Assembly: GCA_039969155.1 (NCBI GenBank)
Contig: JBDVOJ010000095.1
Span: 62,001-126,000 of the forward strand
Direction: 5' to 3'
DNA from: GCA-002733465 sp039969155
Lineage (GTDB): Bacteria; Pseudomonadota; Gammaproteobacteria; Enterobacterales; Kangiellaceae
Length of the DNA: 64,000 nt
Positions 52,710 to 61,936 of this stretch are shown here, one piece after another (the stretch's first letter is position 1; each line of letters opens with the position of its first letter). Both the position numbers and the translations under genes were made by a program. The notes under the pieces are model-generated. The model had not been told where the DNA came from. It worked only from the letters and a program-made list of their open reading frames with translations, and ran no database searches.

Positions 52710-53975
52710 GTGCTCGAAATTCTTCCTTGTTCTTCTGTGTCTCAGTCAATAAAACTGCCCGGCAGTAAATACATAGCTAACAGACTGATTCCCATGTGCG
52801 CGCTTGCGTCCTCACCTTCTCGATTAGGCAATATTGTTGATAACAACGATATACAAGCCGCTATGGCGGGCTTAAAAGCATTGGGTTATAACCTTGATTT
52901 CAACCAGGGGGTGTTACAAATATTACCTAGAGAAAGTATTTTGGATACGCCGGTGAAAATCAACACGTCTCATAGTGGTACATTTTCTCGCTTTGTCGCA
53001 GCTATAGCCGCTCTCGAAGAGCATGCTGTGACGGTAGAGTGCTCTGATAAAATGGCGACCCGCCCAATGAAAGAGTTATTTGAGGCTTTGAGAGAACTTG
53101 GAGTGCTCATTGAAACCCCCAACGAGAAACTTCCGGCGGTTATTACCGGACCTATCACTGGAAAACTTTGTCATGTTGATGCTCATCGAAGCAGCCAATT
53201 TATTAGTGGCCTGATTATCGCTGGCGCCAAGGCAAAGCAGGGTATCGATATTAAGTTGGTTGGTGAACAAGTTTCCAATAGTTATGTCGATATGACAGTT
53301 TATTGGCTCGCTAAATTAGGAGTGGCGGTTGAAAGAACAACCCAGGGTTATCAAATCATGGGTGGTCAGCAGATTAATGGTATTGACGCTGAAATACCCG
53401 GTGATGCCGTTTCAGCATCTTATTTTATGGGGTTAGCGGGAATTGCTGGCGGAGAAATCACCATTGAATCATTCGATTTTGACTCGTTGCAAGGGGAATC
53501 TAAATTCTATCGAGTTCTGGAGCGAATGGGGATGAACTTTAAACAACAGGGTAATTCTTTAGTGGCTTCTTCTACCAAGCCTTTACAAGCAATCGACGTC
53601 GACATGTCCGAAATGCCGGATGTTGTCCAAACATTAGCGGTTATGGCTTGCTTTGCAGAAGGAACAACAATTATCCGAAACATTGCGCATCTGGCGTTTA
53701 AAGAGTCTAATCGGATTAAAGATACTGCAGCTGAATTAAGGAAAACTGGTATTACTGTCGATTATGGAGAAGACTTTTTACAGATCAAGGGCGGACAACC
53801 AAAAGCGGCAGTCATTGATACTCACGACGATCATCGAATGGCTATGAGCATGGCGTTGTTGGGAGCTAAGAGCGATGGGATTGTAATTAAAGATCCTGAA
53901 GTCGTAAATAAGTCCTTTCCTAGTTATTGGCAACAAATGGCAGCTTGTGGTCTTAAATCGTCACTAATAAGTTAG
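52710..53975 (+). CDS. aroA: 3-phosphoshikimate 1-carboxyvinyltransferase (EPSP synthase)
   Basis: Joins shikimate-3-phosphate and PEP. 421 residues with GTG start; the ribosome site is weak. KLPGSKYIANR is the N-terminal motif with the essential Lys20 and Arg25, but the next position is Tyr21 instead of Ser/Thr. NTSHSGTFSRF corresponds to the usual GNAGTAMRP block, keeping Gly and Thr but with Phe at the Pro position. SSQFISGLI, EMPDVVQTLAVMACFAEGT, FKESNRIKD and HDDHRMAMSMAL contain the other catalytic residues (Asp, Glu, Arg). First of the aroA-tyrA-aroC run. Confidence 0.92.
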   Translation: MLEILPCSSVSQSIKLPGSKYIANRLIPMCALASSPSRLGNIVDNNDIQAAMAGLKALGYNLDFNQGVLQILPRESILDTPVKINTSHSGTFSRFVAAIAALEEHAVTVECSDKMATRPMKELFEALRELGVLIETPNEKLPAVITGPITGKLCHVDAHRSSQFISGLIIAGAKAKQGIDIKLVGEQVSNSYVDMTVYWLAKLGVAVERTTQGYQIMGGQQINGIDAEIPGDAVSASYFMGLAGIAGGEITIESFDFDSLQGESKFYRVLERMGMNFKQQGNSLVASSTKPLQAIDVDMSEMPDVVQTLAVMACFAEGTTIIRNIAHLAFKESNRIKDTAAELRKTGITVDYGEDFLQIKGGQPKAAVIDTHDDHRMAMSMALLGAKSDGIVIKDPEVVNKSFPSYWQQMAACGLKSSLIS

Positions 53976-54026
53976 CTTGGGTATTGTTTAATTAATCAAC
54001 GATTGGTGTAAAAGTGAGCGATTTAA

Positions 54027-55160
54027 ATGTCCGATAATAATCAAGCCGATTTCGACAAAGTTCGACAAGAAATAGATCAGGTTGATAACAAATTGGTTGA
54101 ACTTATTGGCAAGCGGCTGGAACTAACTGGCGAAGTGGGTCGATTAAAAGCCAAGCTTAATTTACCGCTTTATGTGCCAACGCGCGAGGCGGAAATAATT
54201 AGTCACAAGCGCCAACTCGCTAAACAAAATGGGATCTCAGAGGATTTAATTGAAGATGTCATTCGCCGTATTATGCGAGAATCATATTCTAGCCAAACGG
54301 CAACTCGAAATAATGTAACGGTCACTGTCGATAAAAAGATTCTAATTGTTGGAGGAGCGGGTCAGCTTGGGGCGCTATTTGCTCGGTTGTTTGTTCAGTC
54401 TGGTTATAATGTTGATGTGTTGGAGAAAGATGATTGGGGAGTCGCCGAAGAAAAGCTTAAAGCCGCAAGCTTAGTTATGGTGGCTGTGCCAATTCGAGTT
54501 ACTGAGCAAGTCATTGCGATGCTGACCAATTTAAATCCAGAGTGTGTTTTAATTGATATTACTAGTTTAAAAAGTAAGCCTTTGGATGCCATGATGAAAG
54601 TTCATCAAGGACCAGTCGTTGGATTACATCCAATGTTTGGCCCTGGAATTAAGACCTTAGCAAAGCAAACAATTGTTGTTTGTCACGGTCGAATGGAGCA
54701 AAAGTACCAGTGGTTGATTGAACAATTGCAAAGCTGGGGGGCAAAAATTTCATTTGTTGAAAGCCAACAACATGACAAGTTGATGTCAATCATCCAAGTT
54801 TTTAGGCATTTCTCAACGGTCGCTCATGGTTATCATTTGAAAGAAGAAAACATTAATCTAGATGAAGTTTTAGAGCTTAGTTCTCCAATATATCGACTTG
54901 AATTAATTATGGTAGGAAGACTGTTCGCTCAAAATTCCGAGCTATACAGTGATATAATCTTTGCAGAAAAATCTAATATACCTATGATTAGAAGGTTTAT
55001 AGAGCGGTTTACGGATTTGTTGGACTTGCTAGAAGCGCAAGATGACAAAAGGTTTACTGAGCTATTTAATGAGGTTTCTAAGTGGTTTGGTGAGCATGCA
55101 GAATTATTTTTGCAAGAAAGCAATTTAATGCTCGCCAAAGCAAACGATATTCGAAAATAA
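54027..55160 (+). CDS. tyrA: Chorismate mutase / prephenate dehydrogenase
   Basis: Bifunctional enzyme of tyrosine synthesis, 377 residues. Residues 1-95 are the AroQ-type helical mutase (FDKVRQEIDQVDNKLVELIGKR). From about 105 the dehydrogenase begins with KKILIVGGAGQLGALFARLF, followed by MVAVPIRVTEQVI, DITSLKS and VGLHPMFGPG (catalytic His). The fused form is typical of gammaproteobacteria. Between aroA and aroC, so chorismate made by AroC is used by a neighbour. Confidence 0.94.
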   Translation: MSDNNQADFDKVRQEIDQVDNKLVELIGKRLELTGEVGRLKAKLNLPLYVPTREAEIISHKRQLAKQNGISEDLIEDVIRRIMRESYSSQTATRNNVTVTVDKKILIVGGAGQLGALFARLFVQSGYNVDVLEKDDWGVAEEKLKAASLVMVAVPIRVTEQVIAMLTNLNPECVLIDITSLKSKPLDAMMKVHQGPVVGLHPMFGPGIKTLAKQTIVVCHGRMEQKYQWLIEQLQSWGAKISFVESQQHDKLMSIIQVFRHFSTVAHGYHLKEENINLDEVLELSSPIYRLELIMVGRLFAQNSELYSDIIFAEKSNIPMIRRFIERFTDLLDLLEAQDDKRFTELFNEVSKWFGEHAELFLQESNLMLAKANDIRK

Positions 55161-55205
55161 ATTCTACCATTTACTAATTAATTTTATAAATACTAGTGAG
55201 CAAAT

Positions 55206-56288
55206 ATGTCAGGTGATAGTTTTGGAAAGTTGTTTAAAGTAACCAACTGGGGCGAGTCTCATGGACCAGCCGTTGGCTGTGTGGTTGAGGGTTGTCCTGC
55301 GGGCCTTGCTTTAAATGAAGATGACATACAAATTTATTTGGATCGTAGAAAACCTGGTCAAAGTAAATTAGTGACACAACGTAGTGAAGCCGATGCTGTG
55401 GAAATATTATCAGGAGTTTATCAAGGTCAAACAACAGGAACCGCGATAAGTTTATTGATCAAAAATCAAAATAGTCGTTCCAAAGACTACGACGAGTTCG
55501 CAAAACTGTATCGACCCAGTCATGCTGATTTTACCTACCAGCAAAAATATAAAGTGAGAGACCCATCCGGAGGAGGTAGAAGCTCTGCCAGAACCACCGC
55601 TGCAAATGTGGCGGCAGGGGCAATTGCATTAAAGCTATTAAAACAGCAAGGTATAGAGATCTTATCTTGGGTCGAAAGTGTCGCTGATATCAAATCTAAC
55701 ACTAATTTAGACACTGTAACTTCTGCCGATATCGAAAGCAATCCAGTACGTTGTCCAGACCAAGATGCTGCGAAGTTAATGGAAAAGTCTATTCTAGCTG
55801 CACGAAAAGAAGGTGATACTATTGGAGGTGTTATCAGGTGCTTAGTACGCAATACACCGGTCGGATTAGGCGAACCATTGTTTGACAAATTGGAGGCCGA
55901 TTTAGCAAAAGCCATGTTGTCCATCAATGCAAGTAAAGGAATCGAATTTGGCTCTGGGTTTGACGGAACCTTGATGAAAGGTAGTGAGCACAATGATATC
56001 TTTTACAAAGACACTGTTGATGGCAAAATAAAAACCAAGACAAACTATTCCGGTGGAATACAGGGAGGGATTTCTAACGGAATGGATATTGACTTTAAAG
56101 TAGCATTTAAACCAGTCGCAACCATTATGCAAAAACAGCAAACGCTAACCGTAGATGGTGAAACTATTGAGTACAATGGAAGAGGTCGACACGATCCTTG
56201 CGTTCTTCCAAGAGCCGCACCTATTGTCGATGCTATGGCTGCGTTAGTTCTGTGCGATCACTTGCTTAGGTTTAAAGCTTATCAATAG
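55206..56288 (+). CDS. aroC: Chorismate synthase
   Basis: FMN-dependent last step of the shikimate pathway. 360 residues, normal. GKLFKVTNWGESHGPAVGC is the N-terminal signature, VRDPSGGGRSSARTTAANVAAGA and GGIQGGISNGMDIDFKVAFKP are the FMN-site motifs, and GRHDPCVLPRAAPIVDAM the C-terminal one. Preceded by tyrA by 45 bases and convergent with the DUF2069 gene. Confidence 0.96.
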   Translation: MSGDSFGKLFKVTNWGESHGPAVGCVVEGCPAGLALNEDDIQIYLDRRKPGQSKLVTQRSEADAVEILSGVYQGQTTGTAISLLIKNQNSRSKDYDEFAKLYRPSHADFTYQQKYKVRDPSGGGRSSARTTAANVAAGAIALKLLKQQGIEILSWVESVADIKSNTNLDTVTSADIESNPVRCPDQDAAKLMEKSILAARKEGDTIGGVIRCLVRNTPVGLGEPLFDKLEADLAKAMLSINASKGIEFGSGFDGTLMKGSEHNDIFYKDTVDGKIKTKTNYSGGIQGGISNGMDIDFKVAFKPVATIMQKQQTLTVDGETIEYNGRGRHDPCVLPRAAPIVDAMAALVLCDHLLRFKAYQ

Positions 56289-56336
56289 AAACAAATAAAC
56301 TGATAGCTTTTATTCGCTCGCTGCTTGTTACTTCAA

Positions 56337-56795
56337 CTATTTTTTCTTTGGAAGTTGCAAGCCAAGTTGAATTCCACGCCAGCGAGCGAAATACATACCA
56401 CCAAATAAAAACATACTCGAGAATATTATTTCTAGTGCAATTGGAATGTATTCGTTGTCTGAAGTAATTAACGTTGCGAAACCGTGGCAAAAATAGATCA
56501 CAGCAATAAATCCCGACCATGCGTGTGTGTAAGCTTTACCTTTTAACAAGCCGAACATTGGAAAAACTAGCGGGATCAGCCAGAAAATCGTAACGACCTT
56601 ATTAGAAAAAATTTCAGAAGGGTACCACCACAAATTCCAGACTGGGATCAATAAAACCAGTCCCCAATAACCCACTAACGTCAGCCGGTGAGCGAGCAGC
56701 ATTTGCTTGGTTGGCTCTGGTACCGCTGATTCGTTTTCAGCGTTTTGCTTGTGGGAAAGATCTTCCAATGGTTCTGGTGACTGCTCTTGGGACAT
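56337..56795 (-). CDS. DUF2069-type membrane protein
   Basis: 152 residues. An acidic Gln/Glu/Pro-rich N-terminal tail (1-30) is followed by four membrane segments (about 32-52, 64-80, 88-108 and 118-138). GLLKGKAYTHAWSGFIAVIYFCHG fits DUF2069. Function is not known. It sits 13 bases after wrbA on the same strand; arsC-like, wrbA and this gene form a group often seen together in gammaproteobacteria. Confidence 0.75.
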   Translation of the reverse strand: MSQEQSPEPLEDLSHKQNAENESAVPEPTKQMLLAHRLTLVGYWGLVLLIPVWNLWWYPSEIFSNKVVTIFWLIPLVFPMFGLLKGKAYTHAWSGFIAVIYFCHGFATLITSDNEYIPIALEIIFSSMFLFGGMYFARWRGIQLGLQLPKKK

Positions 56796-56808
56796 GAGGA
56801 AACCTATT

Positions 56809-57408
56809 CTAATTGTTATCGTTTGCTAACTGTTGAGCTAAAGTCGCGATGCGCTTTCCCTGGTCAATCGCAAGCTTTTTCTCAGAGTCACTAATTGGAA
56901 AGTTATTGTTCTCTCCATCCCAATGAGAAACGCCATAAGGAGTACCACCACTTTGTGTTCTTAGCAATTCTGTTTGATTGTAGGGGAGCCCACAAATTAG
57001 CATGCCATGATGAAGGAAAGGGATCATCATCGTGAGTAATGTTGATTCTTGCCCACCGTGTAAACTGCTAGATGACGTGAAAAAACTCACAGGCTTGTCG
57101 GTGAGTTTTCCATTCATCCAAGTGCTGCTAGTTTGATCGATAAAATACTTTAGGGGAGCTGCCATATTCCCAAATCGAGTTGGACTTCCTACCACAAGAC
57201 CAAGGCAATCTTCTAAATCTTCCATACTAACGTAACAATCGCCCTCATCCGGAACGACAGGACTAACCTGCTCACTCTCTGGAGAAACGTTGGGTACCGT
57301 TCTTAGAATGGCTTCTAAACCTTGTGTCTCGACACCTCTAGCAATTTGTTGGGCAAGCGCACGAGTTTTTCCACCGGAAGAGTAGTACAGAATAAGAATA
57401 TGACTCAT
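56809..57408 (-). CDS. wrbA: NAD(P)H:quinone oxidoreductase, WrbA type
   Basis: Flavodoxin-like FMN protein of 199 residues. ILYYSSGGKTRALAQQIARG is the FMN phosphate loop; LGLVVGSPTRFGNMAAPLKYFID and FTSSSSLHGGQESTLLTM are diagnostic of WrbA. Two-electron quinone reduction protects against redox cycling. Nine bases after the arsC-like gene, same strand. Confidence 0.92.
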   Translation of the reverse strand: MSHILILYYSSGGKTRALAQQIARGVETQGLEAILRTVPNVSPESEQVSPVVPDEGDCYVSMEDLEDCLGLVVGSPTRFGNMAAPLKYFIDQTSSTWMNGKLTDKPVSFFTSSSSLHGGQESTLLTMMIPFLHHGMLICGLPYNQTELLRTQSGGTPYGVSHWDGENNNFPISDSEKKLAIDQGKRIATLAQQLANDNN

Positions 57409-57416
57409 GTTAATTG

Positions 57417-57767
57417 TTAGACCAGCTTAAGTACATTTTCTGGAGGACGACCTACAATAGCCTTTTGTTGACTGAATACGATTGGACGTTCAATTACTTT
57501 AGGGAACGCTACCATCAGCTTAACTTGCTCAGCTTTAGAGAGCGTATCATCATTTAGGCCAGATTCTTTATACTCAGCTTCACCCTTGCGCATAATATCT
57601 CGAGGCTCTGCATCTAACAGGCTTAAAATAGTTTTCAATTGCTTTTGGGTAGGCGGGGTTTTTAGGTATTCCAAAACTTCAAAGTCTAAGCCGTTTTCTT
57701 CTAACAGAGCGAGGGTTTGGCGAGACTTACTACAACGAGGATTGTGCAGAATTGTATACTGGGCCAT
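57417..57767 (-). CDS. ArsC-family protein (YfgD type)
   Basis: 116-residue thioredoxin-fold protein. HNPRCSKSRQTLALLEENG has the single active-site Cys, and SKAEQVKLMVAFPKVIERPIVFSQQKAIVGRPPENVL has the conserved Arg regions of glutaredoxin-dependent arsenate reductase. The chromosomal YfgD branch need not reduce arsenate, and no arsR or arsB lies nearby, so a resistance role is not supported by context. Confidence 0.9.
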   Translation of the reverse strand: MAQYTILHNPRCSKSRQTLALLEENGLDFEVLEYLKTPPTQKQLKTILSLLDAEPRDIMRKGEAEYKESGLNDDTLSKAEQVKLMVAFPKVIERPIVFSQQKAIVGRPPENVLKLV

Positions 57768-57960
57768 CGATTTAAGTATCCTATACTTTGACTATCCAAT
57801 TGTTTATAGTCTTAGTGATTAAATTGGTCATTTTCTGGGCTATTGCTTAAAAATCATTTCGACTTTGAATGCTATAGCCGATTTTGTATCATATGGTTTG
57901 ATTGAGTATTAAAACTCAAACCAGTTCGGTATTTTAACCTAGCCTTGAGGCTATTTCACT

Positions 57961-59148
57961 ATGCAGCAACAATTGATTTACTGGAAAGAGTTTGTCGAAT
58001 TTGTTTTTAATCGATTCAGACATGATAAATGCTCCTCAGTAGCCGCAGAACTAACCGTGACCAGCTTATTGGCGCTGGTGCCACTAACCACTGTTGTATT
58101 TTCGTTGCTGGCGCTAATTCCTAATTTTCAGAGTCTAGCTCTGCAACTGCAACAGTTGATGTTCGAATACTTCGTTCCTGCCACCGGTGAATCGGTGCAG
58201 AACTATTTAACGGAGTTTGTTGGTAAAGCAAAAGGCATGAGTGGCGTTGGTTTTTTTATGCTGTTACTAACCGCTTTGCTGATGATGAAAACCATTGATA
58301 ATAGCTTTAATAATATTTGGCAAATCAAGAGTCAGCAGTCTTTCCTTAGAACCTTTTTAGTCTATTGGGCTGTGTTAACTTTAGGGCCCATATTCTTAGG
58401 CAGCAGCTTGCTACTAACTTCATACCTTAAATCACTACCACTTTTTTCCGAAGTGGTTGAGCAAGACACTATTTGGATGAGATTGTGGTTACCGATGGCG
58501 ATGGAAGTTTTAGCTTTTGCGTTAATGTTTTTCATTATACCTAATAGGAAAATAGCGTTGAAGCAGGCCGGGATAGCAGCAGTGATTACTGCAGTCTTAT
58601 TTGAAATTGCCAAGTCAGGTTTTGGCGTATTTGTTGAGTATTTTTCAACTTATCAAGTGATTTTTGGTGCCCTCGCTACGATTCCATTGTTTTTAATTTG
58701 GATATATTTGAGTTGGTCAATTATTTTGTTTGGCGCAGAAATCTGTCACGGTTTATTCTCATTTGAATCTAATTTGCGCAAAAAGGCCAATCATCCATTT
58801 ATTCAACTGGTCCACATACTTTTGTTATTAGCTGAGAAGCAACAACAAGGTGAGTCGCTGAACGAAGAAGATCTGTTTAAGAACAAGATTTATGGGTCGA
58901 GAGAGGCTAATGTTGCTGCGCTTGAAAAACTGATTGATGCTCAAATGGTAGTCAAACTGCAAGATCAAGCTTATTGTCTTAAAGTTAGCAGAGAAGATAT
59001 TGATTTTGCTACTATTTATCAGGTAGCTGGTAGCAAGCTTCCTTCTCCAGCAGCAGTTAAGGCTTGTAAGCTCCCTGAAGATGCAAAGCAAAAGATCCTT
59101 AAATTATCGGAAGAACTGAATAGTCTACTAGAACAAAACTTGATTTAA
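57961..59148 (+). CDS. YihY-family inner-membrane protein
   Basis: 395 residues with six membrane segments between about residues 36 and 260: SVAAELTVTSLLALVPLTTVVFSLLAL, FFMLLLTALLMMKTIDNSFNNIW, FLVYWAVLTLGPIFLGSSLL and further ones. A cytoplasmic C-terminal domain follows (from about 275, LVHILLLLAEKQQQGESLNEEDL), winged-helix-like. UPF0761/YihY proteins have no assigned activity (earlier wrongly called RNase BN). Divergent from the arsC-like gene. Confidence 0.9.
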   Translation: MQQQLIYWKEFVEFVFNRFRHDKCSSVAAELTVTSLLALVPLTTVVFSLLALIPNFQSLALQLQQLMFEYFVPATGESVQNYLTEFVGKAKGMSGVGFFMLLLTALLMMKTIDNSFNNIWQIKSQQSFLRTFLVYWAVLTLGPIFLGSSLLLTSYLKSLPLFSEVVEQDTIWMRLWLPMAMEVLAFALMFFIIPNRKIALKQAGIAAVITAVLFEIAKSGFGVFVEYFSTYQVIFGALATIPLFLIWIYLSWSIILFGAEICHGLFSFESNLRKKANHPFIQLVHILLLLAEKQQQGESLNEEDLFKNKIYGSREANVAALEKLIDAQMVVKLQDQAYCLKVSREDIDFATIYQVAGSKLPSPAAVKACKLPEDAKQKILKLSEELNSLLEQNLI

Positions 59149-59161
59149 TGTTGAGCGGATT

Positions 59162-60907
59162 CTAATGGTCACCAGGTAGTCTGACATCATCAAGTGAATG
59201 GCTTTCAATTTCATCTTCATCGAAACTGTCGTCTATGTTTCCGCGTTCGTGCGGAACTGCAGTCCACGGAATAACATCTGGGGACTCATCCAAGACTTCC
59301 TCTGCGAGCTCGTCTCTTAACTCAAAGGTTTGATAGTAGAAGCGATCAATGCAGGCTGTACTTTCAACCTGCATTCGTGGTCTGATTTCTACCGGTTCAT
59401 CCAGTCCGAGCATTGCATAAACGCGGCCGTCTTTATAGGATCCTTCAGTTGTTATAACTGTCGGAGCATCACTGCCATTTTTCTGATTAGATGAAACAAC
59501 TAACCCTGGCTGTCCGCCTCGTTCGTTTTTACCTTGATGAAGAATTAGGCGCACTGGAGAGTATCGGCCATCGATGTACTCAAGACCTAATGTGGTACCG
59601 TTAGTTTTGTCACCGGTGTACCAACGGCAAATCGCTAACCTCCAATGTGGAGCTGGCTTTCCATCCATATATTCTCTTAATAACGCAATATTACCTAAAT
59701 CAACATGCGGGAGCATATTCTGATTGCTTTTGAGACCAATACCGCCACTACTTACGTTGATAGCGTCCCAACTTAAGTGCTCATTAGAGCGCACATTGCT
59801 CAGGCTGACTAGTTCTGCTGAAGAAAGCAGTTTGGTTTTGTCTTGCGAGCTTTTTCCTAAAATTCTAATAATATCAGGCAAACCCCAAACTACATCTATT
59901 TTTGACACGATAGGGTAGCGGCGCGCGGAACGTTCGATTCTCTCTTTCCAGTGCTTACTTACGTGCTCCCACAAGTACTTGGCAGTAGTATGTTTAATTG
60001 ATTTGTGGAAAGACTGGTCGGAAAGAAGTCTTTTCTCTTCCAATGTTTCCATATCAAAATTAATTTGTCTGAGTAGTTCGTTGGTTAACAACAGTCTTAT
60101 TTTGGGATCTTCAGGGTCGTCCAACTCACTGGTAACAAAATTGGGCTTGTTTTCGCTAGTAATATCGATAATAAAACATGCGTCATTTCTAAAGTCGTCT
60201 GGGTTTTCTGAAATTCGAGCTAAGTGAACCCAGTGATGCAAATAGTGGAATAGGTACCAATGCTCGCCTTTGTCCAAATGGTAAGGATCTGCCAGCGCAA
60301 GTAAACAATTCCTAATGTAATTCTGTTCTACCGTTGGCAAACAGTAGCTATTGTCGGTGTTGACTTGAACATGCGTGAGATCATCTTTACCCGCGAACGC
60401 ATACAATGAATTGATTTCACGCCATAGGTAAATAGGAATTGGTGCGTAAACTTCATATTGCTCTAAAAGCATTAATCCGAGATAGAAAATGGCGTAACCG
60501 GACGCCTTTGTTTTCAACTTGTTCTTACCCCAAAGTTGGCGTTTGCTTTGAGAATCGTTGACAATAATTTTATGAGCAAAGGCCATTTCTCTTGTCAAAG
60601 TCTGTAATTTGTCAAGATTACTCAGATGATCCGGCTTTTTAATCGCTAATCGATTCACTCTAGGGCGGAAGTAATCATGGATTAAGGTGTAAACTTCGTC
60701 AAATGAAGCAACTAATTCGGCTCTTAATTTGTAGGATATTTCTGTCCGGTTAAGACTAGAAATCGCCCGAGTTATCTCAGGCAGTGTTTTAGACATGTCA
60801 GCAAGCGGAAGAGACCTTAGCCACTCCATTAATTTGGTAGGGTCTGTTTCCACCAATATATGCTGACCTTCTTGTTGAGAAGGGATTGTTAGTTTAATGC
60901 TATCCAT
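59162..60907 (-). CDS. Large protein with PilZ-type c-di-GMP motif
   Basis: 581 residues, no signal peptide or membrane segment. An all-helical N-terminal region (about 25-320) is not recognised. The segment RSARR at 326-330 followed by NVSSGGIGL at 384-392 matches the PilZ pattern RxxxR ... (D/N)xSxxG, with the right order and a plausible spacing. The C-terminal tail (535-581) is very acidic. A c-di-GMP receptor role is inferred from the motif only. It stands alone, convergent with the yihY-type gene. Confidence 0.6.
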   Translation of the reverse strand: MDSIKLTIPSQQEGQHILVETDPTKLMEWLRSLPLADMSKTLPEITRAISSLNRTEISYKLRAELVASFDEVYTLIHDYFRPRVNRLAIKKPDHLSNLDKLQTLTREMAFAHKIIVNDSQSKRQLWGKNKLKTKASGYAIFYLGLMLLEQYEVYAPIPIYLWREINSLYAFAGKDDLTHVQVNTDNSYCLPTVEQNYIRNCLLALADPYHLDKGEHWYLFHYLHHWVHLARISENPDDFRNDACFIIDITSENKPNFVTSELDDPEDPKIRLLLTNELLRQINFDMETLEEKRLLSDQSFHKSIKHTTAKYLWEHVSKHWKERIERSARRYPIVSKIDVVWGLPDIIRILGKSSQDKTKLLSSAELVSLSNVRSNEHLSWDAINVSSGGIGLKSNQNMLPHVDLGNIALLREYMDGKPAPHWRLAICRWYTGDKTNGTTLGLEYIDGRYSPVRLILHQGKNERGGQPGLVVSSNQKNGSDAPTVITTEGSYKDGRVYAMLGLDEPVEIRPRMQVESTACIDRFYYQTFELRDELAEEVLDESPDVIPWTAVPHERGNIDDSFDEDEIESHSLDDVRLPGDH

Positions 60908-61191
60908 GTTTATAAGCGGACTCTATTTACTTCATTCCGTAGAAAATTTGAATAAGTCTAATTTTTTGGTATATCGTGTAACGCGTTAAATTTGTACGAG
61001 TATAAATAGATGCTACCAAGTTTCACCATCTTAACACATTGATAAAGTGTAAGTTATTGCTTATTTGGTCTAAATTAACGTATTTTCATCAACTCGAGCG
61101 AATTAATTCACTGCGCATCTATAAATATTATAGTCAAGAATTTACAATGACATAAGCTTCATTTGAATAATTTACTAAGAATCAAAGACTC

Positions 61192-61701
61192 ATGACAAAA
61201 TCTCGTTTTTTAAAATGCTTTGCAGCACTAATTTGCCTTTTTCAACTGACTTCATGTCAAGATACGTCGGACTTCTACTTATTGGATCAGGTAGTGTCTA
61301 AAAAACAGCCAGTCGGTAAACAATTAGCAGATTATCACGGAAAATGGCTTGTGATTAACTTTTGGGCTGAGTGGTGTGCGCCTTGTCTAAAGGAAATACC
61401 CGAGCTCAACTTACTGCACCGACAACGGGAATCGCTAAACTTGGAAATTATTGGTGTCAGCTACGACCCTCTTGAAAATCATAAAATTATGCAACTTGTA
61501 CAAAAGTGGGCGATCGAATACCCCATTATGGCCACAGATCCCATTCCATATCTTCCTTTTCCACTTCCCAATAGTTTGCCGGGCAACTACATTATCAACC
61601 CCGATGGTGAGTTAGTTGCTAAGCTGAAAGGGGAGCAAACCTTCGAATCCTTAAGCAAGTTACTGATTACACTAAAGAAACAAACATCTCAAAGTGAGTA
61701 A
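61192..61701 (+). CDS. TlpA/ResA-type thioredoxin-like lipoprotein
   Basis: 169 residues. A hydrophobic N-terminus ends in a lipobox (FQLTSCQD, with Cys22), so it is probably a lipoprotein. The thioredoxin fold follows, with VINFWAEWCAPCLKEIPELN (CAPC active site) and a conserved cis-Pro near SLPGNYII. Periplasmic thiol-disulfide reduction, perhaps for cytochrome c or sulfhydryl maintenance, is the family role. No ccm genes are nearby. Confidence 0.85.
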   Translation: MTKSRFLKCFAALICLFQLTSCQDTSDFYLLDQVVSKKQPVGKQLADYHGKWLVINFWAEWCAPCLKEIPELNLLHRQRESLNLEIIGVSYDPLENHKIMQLVQKWAIEYPIMATDPIPYLPFPLPNSLPGNYIINPDGELVAKLKGEQTFESLSKLLITLKKQTSQSE

Positions 61702-61936
61702 ATTGTGCACTAGTCTAGGTTTATCCCAGTAATCTTGGGCTAGTATTGATTTGCTATGTCGATATTTAGTGATAAATAAGTCTTGAATTAATAAAAAAGG
61801 CTTGGATTTATCAGTTATCTTGGCAGTTTTGAGCTATTACTTATAAGTACCAAACAAATTATCGTAATAATTCGGCGCTATTAGTCCAAAGGTCTGGATT
61901 AGATAGCCTTTAAACCAAAGTGATCAGAAGTTACCA

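Noticed and set aside
55535..55993. 152-residue minus-strand frame inside aroC
   Set aside because: Fully covered by aroC, whose motifs are intact; a shadow frame.
57417..57767. Arsenic-resistance operon
   Set aside because: Only a YfgD-type ArsC relative is present; neighbours are wrbA and DUF2069, with no arsR, arsB or acr3.
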